64,000 nucleotides of DNA from Fulvimonas soli (GTDB lineage Bacteria > Pseudomonadota > Gammaproteobacteria > Xanthomonadales > Rhodanobacteraceae). A model generated the notes under the pieces. The model made no database searches. It had not been told where the DNA came from and worked only from the letters and a program-made list of their open reading frames with translations. Location: assembly GCF_003148905.1 (NCBI RefSeq), contig NZ_QGHC01000006.1, forward strand, positions 102,286 through 166,285, written 5' to 3'. Within the stretch, counting starts at the first letter, position 1. Every line of letters starts with the position of its first letter. The position numbers were made by a program, and so were the translations under genes. Of the stretch, positions 56,853 through 64,000 are shown in pieces.

Positions 56853-58130
56853 TCAGGCGCCTGCGCTCCACGCCTTCACCGCCTCCGCGAACGCCAGGCA
56901 GTCGGCGAAGCGGTTGTACAGCGGCGCGGGCGAGATGCGGATCACGTCGGGCTCGCGCCAGTCGCCGATCACGCCGTGCGCCATCAGGTACTCGAACAGC
57001 GCGCGGCCGCGTTCGCGGCCGCCGCGCACGCGGATGGAGAGCTGCGCGCCGCGGCGCGCCGGGTCGGCCGGCGTCACCACTTCCAGCAGGTCGGCGAGTT
57101 GCGCGTTCACCAGCCACTCCAGATAGCCGGTCAGCGCCAGCGACTTCTCGCGCAGCCGCGCCATGCCGGCGCGGCGGAAGATCTCCAGCGACACGCGCAG
57201 CGGCGCCAGCGCCAGGATCGGCGGGTTGGACAGCTGCCAGCCGTCCGCGCCGGGCGTGGGCACGAACTCGGGGCCCATCCGGAAGCGCGTGGCCTTGTCG
57301 TGGCCCCACCAGCCGGCGAAGCGCGGCAGCGCGGCGCGCGCGTGGCGCTCGTGCACGAAGGCGCCGCCCACCGCGCCGGGGCCGCTGTTCAGGTACTTGT
57401 AGCTGCACCACACCGCGAAGTCGGCGCCGCTGTCGTGCAGCGCCAGCGGCAGGTTGCCCACCGCGTGGGCGAGGTCGAAGCCCACCGCGCAGCCGTGCCG
57501 GTGCGCCAGCGCCGCGATGGCCTCCAGGTCGAAGGCCTGGCCGGTGCGGTACTGCACGCCCGGCAGCAGCACCAGCGCGACGCGCGCGCCGTGCTCGGCC
57601 AGCACGCGCTCGAACGCGGCCGGCGAGAGCGTGCCGTTGGGCTCGTCGCCCTCCAGCTCGACCAGCGCGGTGGCGGGGTCGAAGCCGTGGAAGCGGATCT
57701 GCGACTCCACCGCGTAGCGGTCGGTGGGGAAGGCACCGGCCTCGATCAGGATGGCGTGGCGCTCCGGCGTCGGGCGGTAGAAGCTCACCATCAGCAGGTG
57801 CAGGTTCACGCCCAGCGTGTTCATCGCCACCACTTCGGAGGGCCGCGCGCCGGTGACCAGCGCCAGGTCGTCGCGCACGAACTCGTGGTAGTCCATCCAC
57901 GGCAGGCGGCCCTTGAAGTGGCCCTCCACCGCCAGCTCGCCCCAGTAGTCCAGCTCCGCGCCCAGCGCCTCGCGCACCGCGCGCGGCTGCAGGCCCAGCG
58001 AGTTGCCGCAGAAGTAGTGGCTGTCGCGCCCCTCGTGCGGCGGGACCAGGAACTCGTCGCGGAAGGCGCGCAGCGGATCGGCTGCGTCGCGCGCCTGCGC
58101 CCAGGCGGCGGTGGCTTGGTAGTCGTGCAT
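56853..58130 (-). CDS. kynU: Kynureninase
   Basis: A 425-residue PLP enzyme cleaving kynurenine or 3-hydroxykynurenine to (hydroxy)anthranilate and alanine. YFCGNSLGLQPRAVREAL near 39, GFDLAHAVGNLPL near 218 and the PLP Lys in WCSYKYLNSGPGAVGGAF near 243 are family signatures. First of three minus-strand genes read after ACMSD and a secreted protein; 13 bases separate it from the upstream gene. Confidence 0.96.
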   Translation of the reverse strand: MHDYQATAAWAQARDAADPLRAFRDEFLVPPHEGRDSHYFCGNSLGLQPRAVREALGAELDYWGELAVEGHFKGRLPWMDYHEFVRDDLALVTGARPSEVVAMNTLGVNLHLLMVSFYRPTPERHAILIEAGAFPTDRYAVESQIRFHGFDPATALVELEGDEPNGTLSPAAFERVLAEHGARVALVLLPGVQYRTGQAFDLEAIAALAHRHGCAVGFDLAHAVGNLPLALHDSGADFAVWCSYKYLNSGPGAVGGAFVHERHARAALPRFAGWWGHDKATRFRMGPEFVPTPGADGWQLSNPPILALAPLRVSLEIFRRAGMARLREKSLALTGYLEWLVNAQLADLLEVVTPADPARRGAQLSIRVRGGRERGRALFEYLMAHGVIGDWREPDVIRISPAPLYNRFADCLAFAEAVKAWSAGA

Positions 58131-58143
58131 GCGTTTCCGGTTC

Positions 58144-58656
58144 TTACTGCTGCAGGCCGGCGGCGACCTGGTCGCAGCCCTTGTCGAACGCGGCGATCCA
58201 GGCGGCGCCGGCCTGGCTCTGCTGCGGGCGCACGCAGCGCAGCTGGATGGCGTGGTTGTTCCTGAACCAGTAGCGCTCGCGGTAGCTGAAGGCGGCGCCG
58301 TTCTCCTGCGCGGTGTAGGCGAAGCTGTTGGGCTCGCTGCCCGCGGCGGCCGGGCGGTAGCCGTCGAGCGACTTGGCCTTCAGCGCGGCGCTGCCCAGGT
58401 AGGCCTGGAACCCGGCCAGGTCGGCCACCTGCTTCACCGTCACCGTGACCCGCGCCAGCGTGCTGCCGGCGGTGGGCGAGGGGTCGGGCACCTGGAACAC
58501 GTGCACCTCCGGGTCGCCCTGGGTCTCCAGGATGCCCTGCCAGTTGTCCGGCGTGCTGAAGTTGACGGTGCCGCCGGCCATGCTGACGTCGTTGGCCTGC
58601 GCGCCTGCGGCCAGCAGCAGGAGGACGGGCAGGAAGAGGGTGCGCGAAAGGCTCAT
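58144..58656 (-). CDS. Secreted protein of unknown function in the kynurenine operon
   Basis: A 170-residue protein with a signal peptide (MSLSRTLFLPVLLLLAAGAQA, cleavage after AQA). Mature part contains VNFSTPDNWQGILETQGDPE and a single Cys pair (residues about 142 and 161, CVRP and GCDQV) that could form a disulfide. Its ATG overlaps the ACMSD stop by ATGA, so it is translationally coupled. No domain recognised. Confidence 0.78.
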   Translation of the reverse strand: MSLSRTLFLPVLLLLAAGAQANDVSMAGGTVNFSTPDNWQGILETQGDPEVHVFQVPDPSPTAGSTLARVTVTVKQVADLAGFQAYLGSAALKAKSLDGYRPAAAGSEPNSFAYTAQENGAAFSYRERYWFRNNHAIQLRCVRPQQSQAGAAWIAAFDKGCDQVAAGLQQ

Positions 58657-59687
58657 GCCGGTTCCCGGGTGGAGGTGTCGGAAAGATAGCGTTGCAGGGG
58701 CAGCCCCAGCCACTCCAGCGCGGTGCCGTGGAACAGCCGTGCCCGCTGGTCCGGCGCCAGGCCCAGCGCCTCGATGCCGCTGCCGGGCTGCTGCTCCCCC
58801 AGCGGGAAAGGATAGTCGGTGCCGAGCATCACGCGCTCGACGCCGGTCACATCCAGGAGATAGCGCAGCGCCTGCGGGTCGTGCACGCAGGAGTCGAAGT
58901 ACAGCCGCTTGAGGTATTCGCGCGGGTTGCGCGGGTTGTCGGTGGCGACCAGGTCCGGGCGCATGCGGAAGCCGTGCTCGATGCGGCCGATGGTCCACGG
59001 GAAGCTGCCGCCGCCGTGGGCCAGCATCACGCGCAGCCTCGGCAGCCGCTCCAGCACGCCGCCGAAGACCAGGCAGCAGGCCGCGCGCGACTGCTCGGCC
59101 GGCATGCCCACCAGCCACGGCAGCCAGTACTTGGGCATGCTGGCGGCGCCCATCATGTCCCACGGGTGCACCATCACCGCCGCGCCGAGGTCGGCGGCGG
59201 CCTCGAAGAACGGGAACAGCTCCGGCGCGTCCAGGTTCCAGTCGTTGCAGTGCGAGCCGATCTGCACGCCGGCCAGGCCCAGCTCGTCGATGCAGCGCTC
59301 CAGCTCGCGGATCGCCAGCGCGGGCGCCTGCAGCGGCACGGTGCCGATGCCCGCGTAGTGGCGCGGATGCTCGCGGCACACGGCGGCCATGTGGTCGTTG
59401 AGGTGGCGGTGCAGCTCCAGCGCCTGGTGCCCCGGCGCCCAGTAGCAGAACAGCACCGGCACGGTGGACGCCACCTGCACGCCCACGCCGTGGCGGGCGT
59501 AGTCGTCGATGCGGTATTGCGGATCGAACGAGGACTCCCACACCTCGCGGAAGAAGCGGCCGTCCTTGTAGATGCGGTGGCGGCCGTCGCTGTGGGTCAT
59601 CACCGGGAAGCGCGCGTCGCCGTACTTGGCCGCCAGGTCCGGCCAGTCGCGCGGCAGGATGTGGGCGTGGGTGTCGATCTTGAGCAT
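58653..59687 (-). CDS. 2-amino-3-carboxymuconate-6-semialdehyde decarboxylase (ACMSD)
   Basis: A 344-residue amidohydrolase-fold, zinc-dependent decarboxylase that diverts the kynurenine pathway from NAD toward complete oxidation. Zinc ligands His7 and His9 in DTHAHI; VHPWDMMGA near 172; AHGGGSFPWTIGRIEHG near 222; and MLGTDYPFPLGEQ near 290, all matching Pseudomonas NbaD-type ACMSD. Start chosen at MLKIDTHAH. The product is substrate for the dehydrogenase encoded at about 7.5 kb. Confidence 0.93.
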   Translation of the reverse strand: MLKIDTHAHILPRDWPDLAAKYGDARFPVMTHSDGRHRIYKDGRFFREVWESSFDPQYRIDDYARHGVGVQVASTVPVLFCYWAPGHQALELHRHLNDHMAAVCREHPRHYAGIGTVPLQAPALAIRELERCIDELGLAGVQIGSHCNDWNLDAPELFPFFEAAADLGAAVMVHPWDMMGAASMPKYWLPWLVGMPAEQSRAACCLVFGGVLERLPRLRVMLAHGGGSFPWTIGRIEHGFRMRPDLVATDNPRNPREYLKRLYFDSCVHDPQALRYLLDVTGVERVMLGTDYPFPLGEQQPGSGIEALGLAPDQRARLFHGTALEWLGLPLQRYLSDTSTREPA

Positions 59688-59745
59688 GCGGCCAGTGTAC
59701 GTCCCGCGCGCCGCGCGGTCGTGCGGCGGGCGCACATGGCGCGGC

Positions 59746-61863
59746 TCAGCGCGGGGAGCGCAGCCGCCGCCGCCCGGCCGCGCCGTTCGCCTCGGCGCGG
59801 CTGCGGCCGACCACGTGGGCCAGCGTGTCCACGTTGTCCACCAGGCGGTCGCTGACGCGGACCAGCTGCGCGGCGACGGCGCGGTCGTCGGCCATGCCGA
59901 GCAGGGCGGCCAGGCTGCGCTGCAGGGCGCGCAGGTCCGGCGGCGGGGCCGGCGCCAGGCCCTTGCGCAGCGCGTCGGCGACGTCGCGCAGCGCGGTCGC
60001 GGCGCGGTCGACGAAGGCGCTCGTCTCGGCCTGTTCCGGCAGCGCGGCGTGGTTGGCGATCAGGGCCTCCAGCGTCATCGCGGTGCGCGCCAGGCGGTTG
60101 CCGTTGGCGAACAGCGCCTGCGCCAGCTCCAGCAGCGCGGGCGGCGTGGCGGGCTCGGCGCGCATGCGCTCCAGCGAGGCCTGCGCGTTGCCGCGGGCGG
60201 TGCGCGCGGCGGTGCGCATCTCGCGGTGCGCGGCGCGGCGGCCCGGGTGGGCCAGCGCGGCGAGGTAGTCGGCGTAGGCGTCGAGCATGTCGGCCAGCGC
60301 GGCGCGCGCGCGGCCGCGCTCCCAGGTGGGCCACAGCAGGTAGGCCAGCAGCGCCATGCCGCTGCCCAGCGCGGTGTTGATCACGCGGTCCGTCACCGCG
60401 GCGCCGGGGGCCACGCCCTCGAAGGAGAGCAGGATCACCACCGTGCCGGTCAGCGCCGCCACCGCCACGCCGTAGTGCGCGGTGGCCAGGTAGCGGAAGC
60501 CCATGCACAGCACCGCCATCAGCGCCAGGTGGGCCCAGGGCTCGTCCGGCGCCACGTGCAGCAGGGCGGTGGTGAGCACCAGGCCGAGCACGGTGCCGAC
60601 CACGCGCAGCAGGCCGAAGTTGAAGGTGGCGGCGAAGTCCGGGCGCAGCACGATCGCCACCGTCATCGGCAGCCAGTAGCCGTGCGGCAGGTGCAGCGCG
60701 CGCGAGATCCACAGCGCGGCGCTCAGGCACAGCGCGCTGCGCACCGCGTGGCGGAACGCCACCGAGCGCGGGGTGAGGCTGGCGCGCAGGGTGTCCAGCG
60801 CGGAGCCGCCGCGCAGCGCCGCCGGCAGCGAGAGCTCCACCGCCGCGGCGCGCTGTTCGCCGCGGCTGCCGGCCCAGTTGGCGTTGCGCACGGCGGCGGC
60901 GAGCTGGCCGGACAGCGCGTGGATGTGCGGGCCCAGCCCGTCGCCGTCGCTTTCCCCGTCGCGCAGCAGCGCGTTCTCGCTGGCCTGCAGGGTCTGCAGG
61001 GCGCGCTCGGCTTGCAGGGGCGGATCGCCGGCGTCCAGCGCGTCGCCGATCGCCGCCAGCACGCGCGCGGCGTCGGCGCGGAACATCGCGTGGATGGTGG
61101 CGCTGGCGCGCAGCTCGGCCATCGCGGTGAGCTCCAGGCGGATGCGCTCGGCCAGCTCCAGCAGCACGCCGAAGGCCTCCATCGCGCGGCCGTGCGCGTG
61201 GTGGCGGCCGAGCAGGGTGTGCTGCAGCGCGTTCATCGCCTCGGACAGCGCCGGCGCGTCGGCGTCGTCGTGCGCCTGCTGGCGCGCCAGCGCGGCCAGC
61301 CCGCGGTAGACCGCGGCGAGCGCGAGCCGCTCCGGGCGGTAGCGCTGCAGCGGCCAGGCGGCGACCGAGAACGCCATCAGCAGCAGGCCGCCGGCGAAGA
61401 TCAGCGCCGAGGCGCCGAGCGCGCCGCCCAGCGAATGGATCGGGCTGGCCGCGGTGACCACCAGCAGGATCATGCTGGTCATGCCCAGCCGCGCGATGTC
61501 GGTGCCGAACACCACCAGCAGGCCGCCGAGGAAGCCGCAGGCGGCGGTGGCCACCAGCATCGGCAGCAGCTGGTCGCCGATCAGGAAGCCGAGCAGGGCG
61601 GAGAAGCCGGCGGCCAGCGAGGCCAGCGCCAGCTGCCACACGCGCTGGCGGTAGGGCCCCGGCTGGTCGGAGAACATGGTGTCCAGCGCGCCGGCGCCGA
61701 CGCCCAGGCCGATCGCCGTGTGGCCGGTGGCCAGGCCGGCGGCCAGCGGCAGGATCACCGCCGCGGTATTGCGCAGCACCACCGGCAGCGGCACGTCGGG
61801 CCGCTTGGTCTTGGTGAGGCTTTCCAGAACGTTCGCGCGCAGCGAGTAGCCGTTGGCCGGCAT
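59746..61863 (-). CDS. FUSC-family inner-membrane transporter-like protein (YccS-like)
   Basis: A 705-residue protein with two membrane halves: about six helices in residues 25-170 and six in 375-520, each followed by a cytoplasmic helical domain, which is the fusaric-acid-resistance/aromatic-acid-exporter layout (YccS is 717 residues). HGYWLPMTVAIVLRPDFAATFNFGLLR begins the second half and matches the FUSC signature. Substrate unknown; export of aromatic acids would suit the adjacent kynurenine genes, but this is a guess. Confidence 0.82.
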   Translation of the reverse strand: MPANGYSLRANVLESLTKTKRPDVPLPVVLRNTAAVILPLAAGLATGHTAIGLGVGAGALDTMFSDQPGPYRQRVWQLALASLAAGFSALLGFLIGDQLLPMLVATAACGFLGGLLVVFGTDIARLGMTSMILLVVTAASPIHSLGGALGASALIFAGGLLLMAFSVAAWPLQRYRPERLALAAVYRGLAALARQQAHDDADAPALSEAMNALQHTLLGRHHAHGRAMEAFGVLLELAERIRLELTAMAELRASATIHAMFRADAARVLAAIGDALDAGDPPLQAERALQTLQASENALLRDGESDGDGLGPHIHALSGQLAAAVRNANWAGSRGEQRAAAVELSLPAALRGGSALDTLRASLTPRSVAFRHAVRSALCLSAALWISRALHLPHGYWLPMTVAIVLRPDFAATFNFGLLRVVGTVLGLVLTTALLHVAPDEPWAHLALMAVLCMGFRYLATAHYGVAVAALTGTVVILLSFEGVAPGAAVTDRVINTALGSGMALLAYLLWPTWERGRARAALADMLDAYADYLAALAHPGRRAAHREMRTAARTARGNAQASLERMRAEPATPPALLELAQALFANGNRLARTAMTLEALIANHAALPEQAETSAFVDRAATALRDVADALRKGLAPAPPPDLRALQRSLAALLGMADDRAVAAQLVRVSDRLVDNVDTLAHVVGRSRAEANGAAGRRRLRSPR

Positions 61864-61987
61864 GTCCCGTCATCCGTGCTGGGTCGAGGGTCCGGCGATT
61901 CTGCACCAGCGCGGCTGTCGCGTGGCCGAATGCGAGGGCGCGGGCGCGCCCGCGGACGCGAAGGCGCGGGGCGCGTCACCCTGCGGC

Positions 61988-62064
61988 GTCGTTCCCGCGC
62001 AAGCGGGAATCCATTTTTGCCCTTGCCACCCCGGAAGATGGATTCCCGCTTGCGCGGGAATGAC
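61988..62064. repeat. Paired hairpin repeat, CGTCATTCC family, between the FUSC gene and efpL
   Basis: Left unit GTTCCCGCGCAAGCGGGAAT with CCATTTT, right inverted unit ATGGATTCCCGCTTGCGCGG ending GAATGAC, 20 bases apart. Core stem is CCCGCgcaaGCGGG. No T-run follows. Confidence 0.75.
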
Positions 62065-62191
62065 AGCCGGGTCTGGGAGTGGCCGGGTTTGCGGCGGGCG
62101 TCCCCCGGAACCGTTCTGCCGGGTCCGGCCCCGTTCGCGCTGACGCCCCGCCCTGGCCGCGCGGGGGCGATACGGCCGCAAGACCGCGGCC

Positions 62192-62755
62192 TCAGGCGCG
62201 GCCGGCGAACTCGCCGGTGAGGGTGTTCACCCACACCTTGTCGTCGTTGCTGATGTACTCGGGCACCTGGATCTCGATGCCGGTATTGAGCCGGGCCGGC
62301 TTGGTGCGCTTGGTGGCGCTGGCGCCCTTCAGCTCCGGCGCGGTGTCCACCACGGTCAGCGCCACGCTGGTGGGCACCTGCAGGCCGACCGGGGCGTCGT
62401 CGATCAGCTGCACGTAGTAGCCCTCCAGCCCCTCGACGATGTAGCCGGCATTGTCGCCGACCAGCTCGGGGCCGAGTGGGTACTGCGTGTAGTCCTCCGC
62501 GTCCATGAACACGTAGGTGTCGCCGTCCATGTAGGAGAAGTGGGCGGCGCGGCGCACCAGGTCCATCTCCCTCAGGTCGTCGTCGGCGCGCAGGCTGAGG
62601 TCGTACTTGCGCCCGCCGGGGATGGAATAGAGCGTGAAGCGGAAGGTGACGTTGCCGCCGCGCGCGGTGGGCGCGCTGCGCTCGATGTCGCGCACCTGGT
62701 AGACGGTGCCCTCGTGCTCGACCACGTTGCCTTTCTTGATGTCGGAAGCTTTCAT
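62192..62755 (-). CDS. efpL: Elongation factor P-like protein EfpL (YeiP)
   Basis: A 187-residue EF-P paralogue. The loop that carries the modified Lys in EF-P reads [11 protein letters not shown], with Arg32 at the tip, the EfpL mark; [24 protein letters not shown] is the C-terminal family signature. EfpL relieves stalling at a partly different set of motifs without lysylation. The bases directly before ATG are TTCCCTTTCCCC, so no Shine-Dalgarno is visible. Confidence 0.92.
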   Translation of the reverse strand: MKASDIKKGNVVEHEGTVYQVRDIERSAPTARGGNVTFRFTLYSIPGGRKYDLSLRADDDLREMDLVRRAAHFSYMDGDTYVFMDAEDYTQYPLGPELVGDNAGYIVEGLEGYYVQLIDDAPVGLQVPTSVALTVVDTAPELKGASATKRTKPARLNTGIEIQVPEYISNDDKVWVNTLTGEFAGRA

Positions 62756-62756
62756 G

Positions 62757-62868
62757 GGGAAAGGGAATCGGGAATGGGGAAAATAGGGAACAGGAAGAGC
62801 GGGAAGGGCGAGGGAACCGGAAGGGCGAGGGAACGGCCTTTGGCGATTCCCGATTCCCTATTCCCGCC
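62757..62868. repeat. GGGAATCGGGAAT / ATTCCCGATTCCC inverted repeat between efpL and SDR
   Basis: Left GGGAATCGGGAATGGGGAAA from 62764 and right CGATTCCCGATTCCCTATTC from 62844 are inverted copies; between them GGGAAGGGCGAGGGAACCGG is partly repeated in tandem. The element touches the efpL start codon on one side and the SDR stop codon on the other. Confidence 0.7.
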
Positions 62869-63636
62869 TCACTTGGACTGCAGCCGCACCGCGCCATCCA
62901 GCCGGATGGTCTCGCCGTTGACGTAGCGGTTGCCGAGGATGAAGGCCACCGTCCGCGCGAACTCCTCCGGCTTGCCCAGCCGCGAGGGGAACGGGATCGA
63001 GGCGGCCAGCGACTCCTGCACCTGCGGCGGCATGCCGTCCACCATCGGGGTCCAGAAGATCCCCGGCGCGATGGTCGCCACGCGGATGCCGAAGCGCGCC
63101 AGCTCGCGCGCCATCGGCAGCGTCATGCCGACCACGCCGCCCTTGGAGGCCGAGTACGCGGCCTGGCCGATCTGGCCCTCGTAGGCGGCCACGCTGGCGG
63201 TGTTGACGATCACGCCGCGCTCGCCGTCCTCGCCGGGCTCGTTGTGCTGCATCAGCGCGGCGCCGGCCTTGGCCACGTTGAAGCTGCCGACCAGGTTCAC
63301 CATCACCGTGGCCTGGAACTGCGACAGCGCCATCGGCCCCTCCTTGCCCAGCACGCGGCCGGCGCCGAGGATGCCGGCGCAGTTGACCACCACGTTGAGC
63401 CCGCCCATCGCCTCGCGCGCGGCGGCCACGTTGGCGGCCACGCCGTCCTCGCTGGTGACGTCGGTGCGGTGGAAGCGCGCGGCCGCGCCCAGCGCCTGCG
63501 CGGCGGCCTGGCCCTTTTCCTCGTTGACGTCGAACAGCGCCACCCGCCCGCCGTGGGCGACGATGTGCTGCGCCACCGCATGGCCGAGGCCCGAGGCGCC
63601 GCCGGTGACGACGGCCTTGACTTGGTCGAGCTGCAT
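62869..63636 (-). CDS. Short-chain dehydrogenase, 3-hydroxyacyl-CoA dehydrogenase type II-like
   Basis: A 255-residue classical SDR. NAD fold TGGASGLG at 11-18, NCAGI near 87, active site Ser then AAYSASKGGVVGMTLPMARELA (Tyr near 160, Lys near 164). The ending RYVNGETIRLDGAVRLQSK and the GERGVIVNTASVAAYEGQIGQ block match the HSD10/2-methyl-3-hydroxybutyryl-CoA dehydrogenase group, which acts in fatty and branched-chain acid oxidation. Confidence 0.85.
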   Translation of the reverse strand: MQLDQVKAVVTGGASGLGHAVAQHIVAHGGRVALFDVNEEKGQAAAQALGAAARFHRTDVTSEDGVAANVAAAREAMGGLNVVVNCAGILGAGRVLGKEGPMALSQFQATVMVNLVGSFNVAKAGAALMQHNEPGEDGERGVIVNTASVAAYEGQIGQAAYSASKGGVVGMTLPMARELARFGIRVATIAPGIFWTPMVDGMPPQVQESLAASIPFPSRLGKPEEFARTVAFILGNRYVNGETIRLDGAVRLQSK

Positions 63637-63848
63637 GGAATCCCTCTCCGGCGTGCCGAAAACCGCCATGGTATCCCAGCGCCGTTCCGCCGGGCCACGG
63701 CATCGCCGGCTGAACGCCGGCCGCGCGCGGCGCGGCCCGTTCATGTTCCTTTGGGCGGGGCGGAGGCAACGTGCCTGCGCAGGCGCCGCGGCGGCCGGCG
63801 GGATGTTCCCCCCGGGCCCGGCATCGCAGCCTCGCAAAGGAGCGGACC

Positions 63849-64000
63849 ATGAAGAAGCAGTTGGGCATCGTTGCGCTGTGCGCCGCCATGCTGGCGTCGA
63901 GCCCGGCGCTGCTGGCGCAGCCGTACGACCAGGACCACGATCATGACCATTACGGCCATGACCGCGATCATGATCACGACCACGACCGTCATCCGCCGTA
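63849..64000 (+). CDS. Exported His/Asp-rich protein, truncated by the window edge
   Basis: The first 50 codons are visible: a signal peptide (MKKQLGIVALCAAMLASSPA, cleavage after LLA near 23) followed by a His/Asp repeat region (QDHDHDHYGHDRDHDHDHDR). The composition suits periplasmic metal binding, and RcnB-type proteins have such linkers after the signal peptide, but the diagnostic C-terminal part is outside the window. AAAGGAGC lies before the ATG. Confidence 0.65.
   Translation, partial: MKKQLGIVALCAAMLASSPALLAQPYDQDHDHDHYGHDRDHDHDHDRHPP

Overview
This window is a GC-rich (around 70%) bacterial chromosome segment, densely packed with short intergenic gaps. Gene content and order point to a gammaproteobacterium of the Xanthomonadaceae/Rhodanobacteraceae group (Lysobacterales). 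The strongest markers are an acetylornithine-type carbamoyltransferase (argF') in place of ornithine carbamoyltransferase, a fused N-acetylglutamate kinase/synthase, an arg gene order running into proB-proA, a DksA with a long Ala/Lys/Pro tail, a FimX-like c-di-GMP receptor and a bacterial kynurenine pathway. No phage, CRISPR array, rRNA, tRNA or recognised defence system was seen. The only mobile-element trace is an IS481-type transposase remnant.

Layout. 1-1.7 kb: a lower-GC stretch with one exported ChaN/EreA-like protein. 1.7-5.7 kb: a DadA-like oxidase, glutathione reductase, N-formylglutamate deformylase and a small secreted protein. 5.7-9.1 kb (minus): the lower kynurenine branch (2-aminomuconate deaminase-like RidA protein, beta-carbonic anhydrase, aminomuconate-semialdehyde dehydrogenase, atypical SDR). 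9.1-11.6 kb (minus): asnS with a MalM-like lipoprotein and a two-helix membrane protein. 11.8-18.3 kb: an IscA-type protein, rpsF-rpsR-rplI, dnaB, alr, radA. 18.6-25.5 kb: a ypjD-like gene, an SdpR/SdpI/hydrolase insert with an obvious operator, then ffh and rpsP-rimM-trmD-rplS. 26-29.9 kb: FimX-like regulator, epmB and divergent efp. 30-35 kb: mtaD, a YciI protein, ubiG-gph-phytoene-synthase-like, folE2. 35-42.7 kb: CocE-type hydrolase, pyrC-yidD, dksA, sufE, cysS. 42.8-55.8 kb: a glycine-zipper protein, then the arginine/proline block argF'-paiB-osmC-argG-argE-argB(A)-GNAT-argC-argH-cupin-proB-proA. 55.8-64 kb: a broken sulfotransferase joined to the IS481 remnant, kynU, a secreted protein and ACMSD (the other half of the kynurenine pathway), a FUSC membrane protein, efpL, an SDR and the start of a His/Asp-rich exported protein.

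Functional links. Every committed step from acetylglutamate to arginine except acetylornithine aminotransferase is encoded in one co-directional block. That block is preceded by a leader with a small open frame, a terminator and a mutually exclusive antiterminator, which is a plausible attenuator. KynU and ACMSD at the right end and the dehydrogenase/deaminase pair at the left end belong to the same tryptophan-degradation route, although about 50 kb apart. EF-P, its lysylation enzyme EpmB and the paralogue EfpL are all present.

The most unusual property is repeat content. At least six families of short inverted-repeat elements sit between genes, often in nested or paired form. One element is inserted in frame inside argE, another forms the argE C-terminus, and others directly abut start codons (argH, efpL) or encode C-terminal tails (argC, osmC). 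All calls come from reading the sequence; no database search was run.
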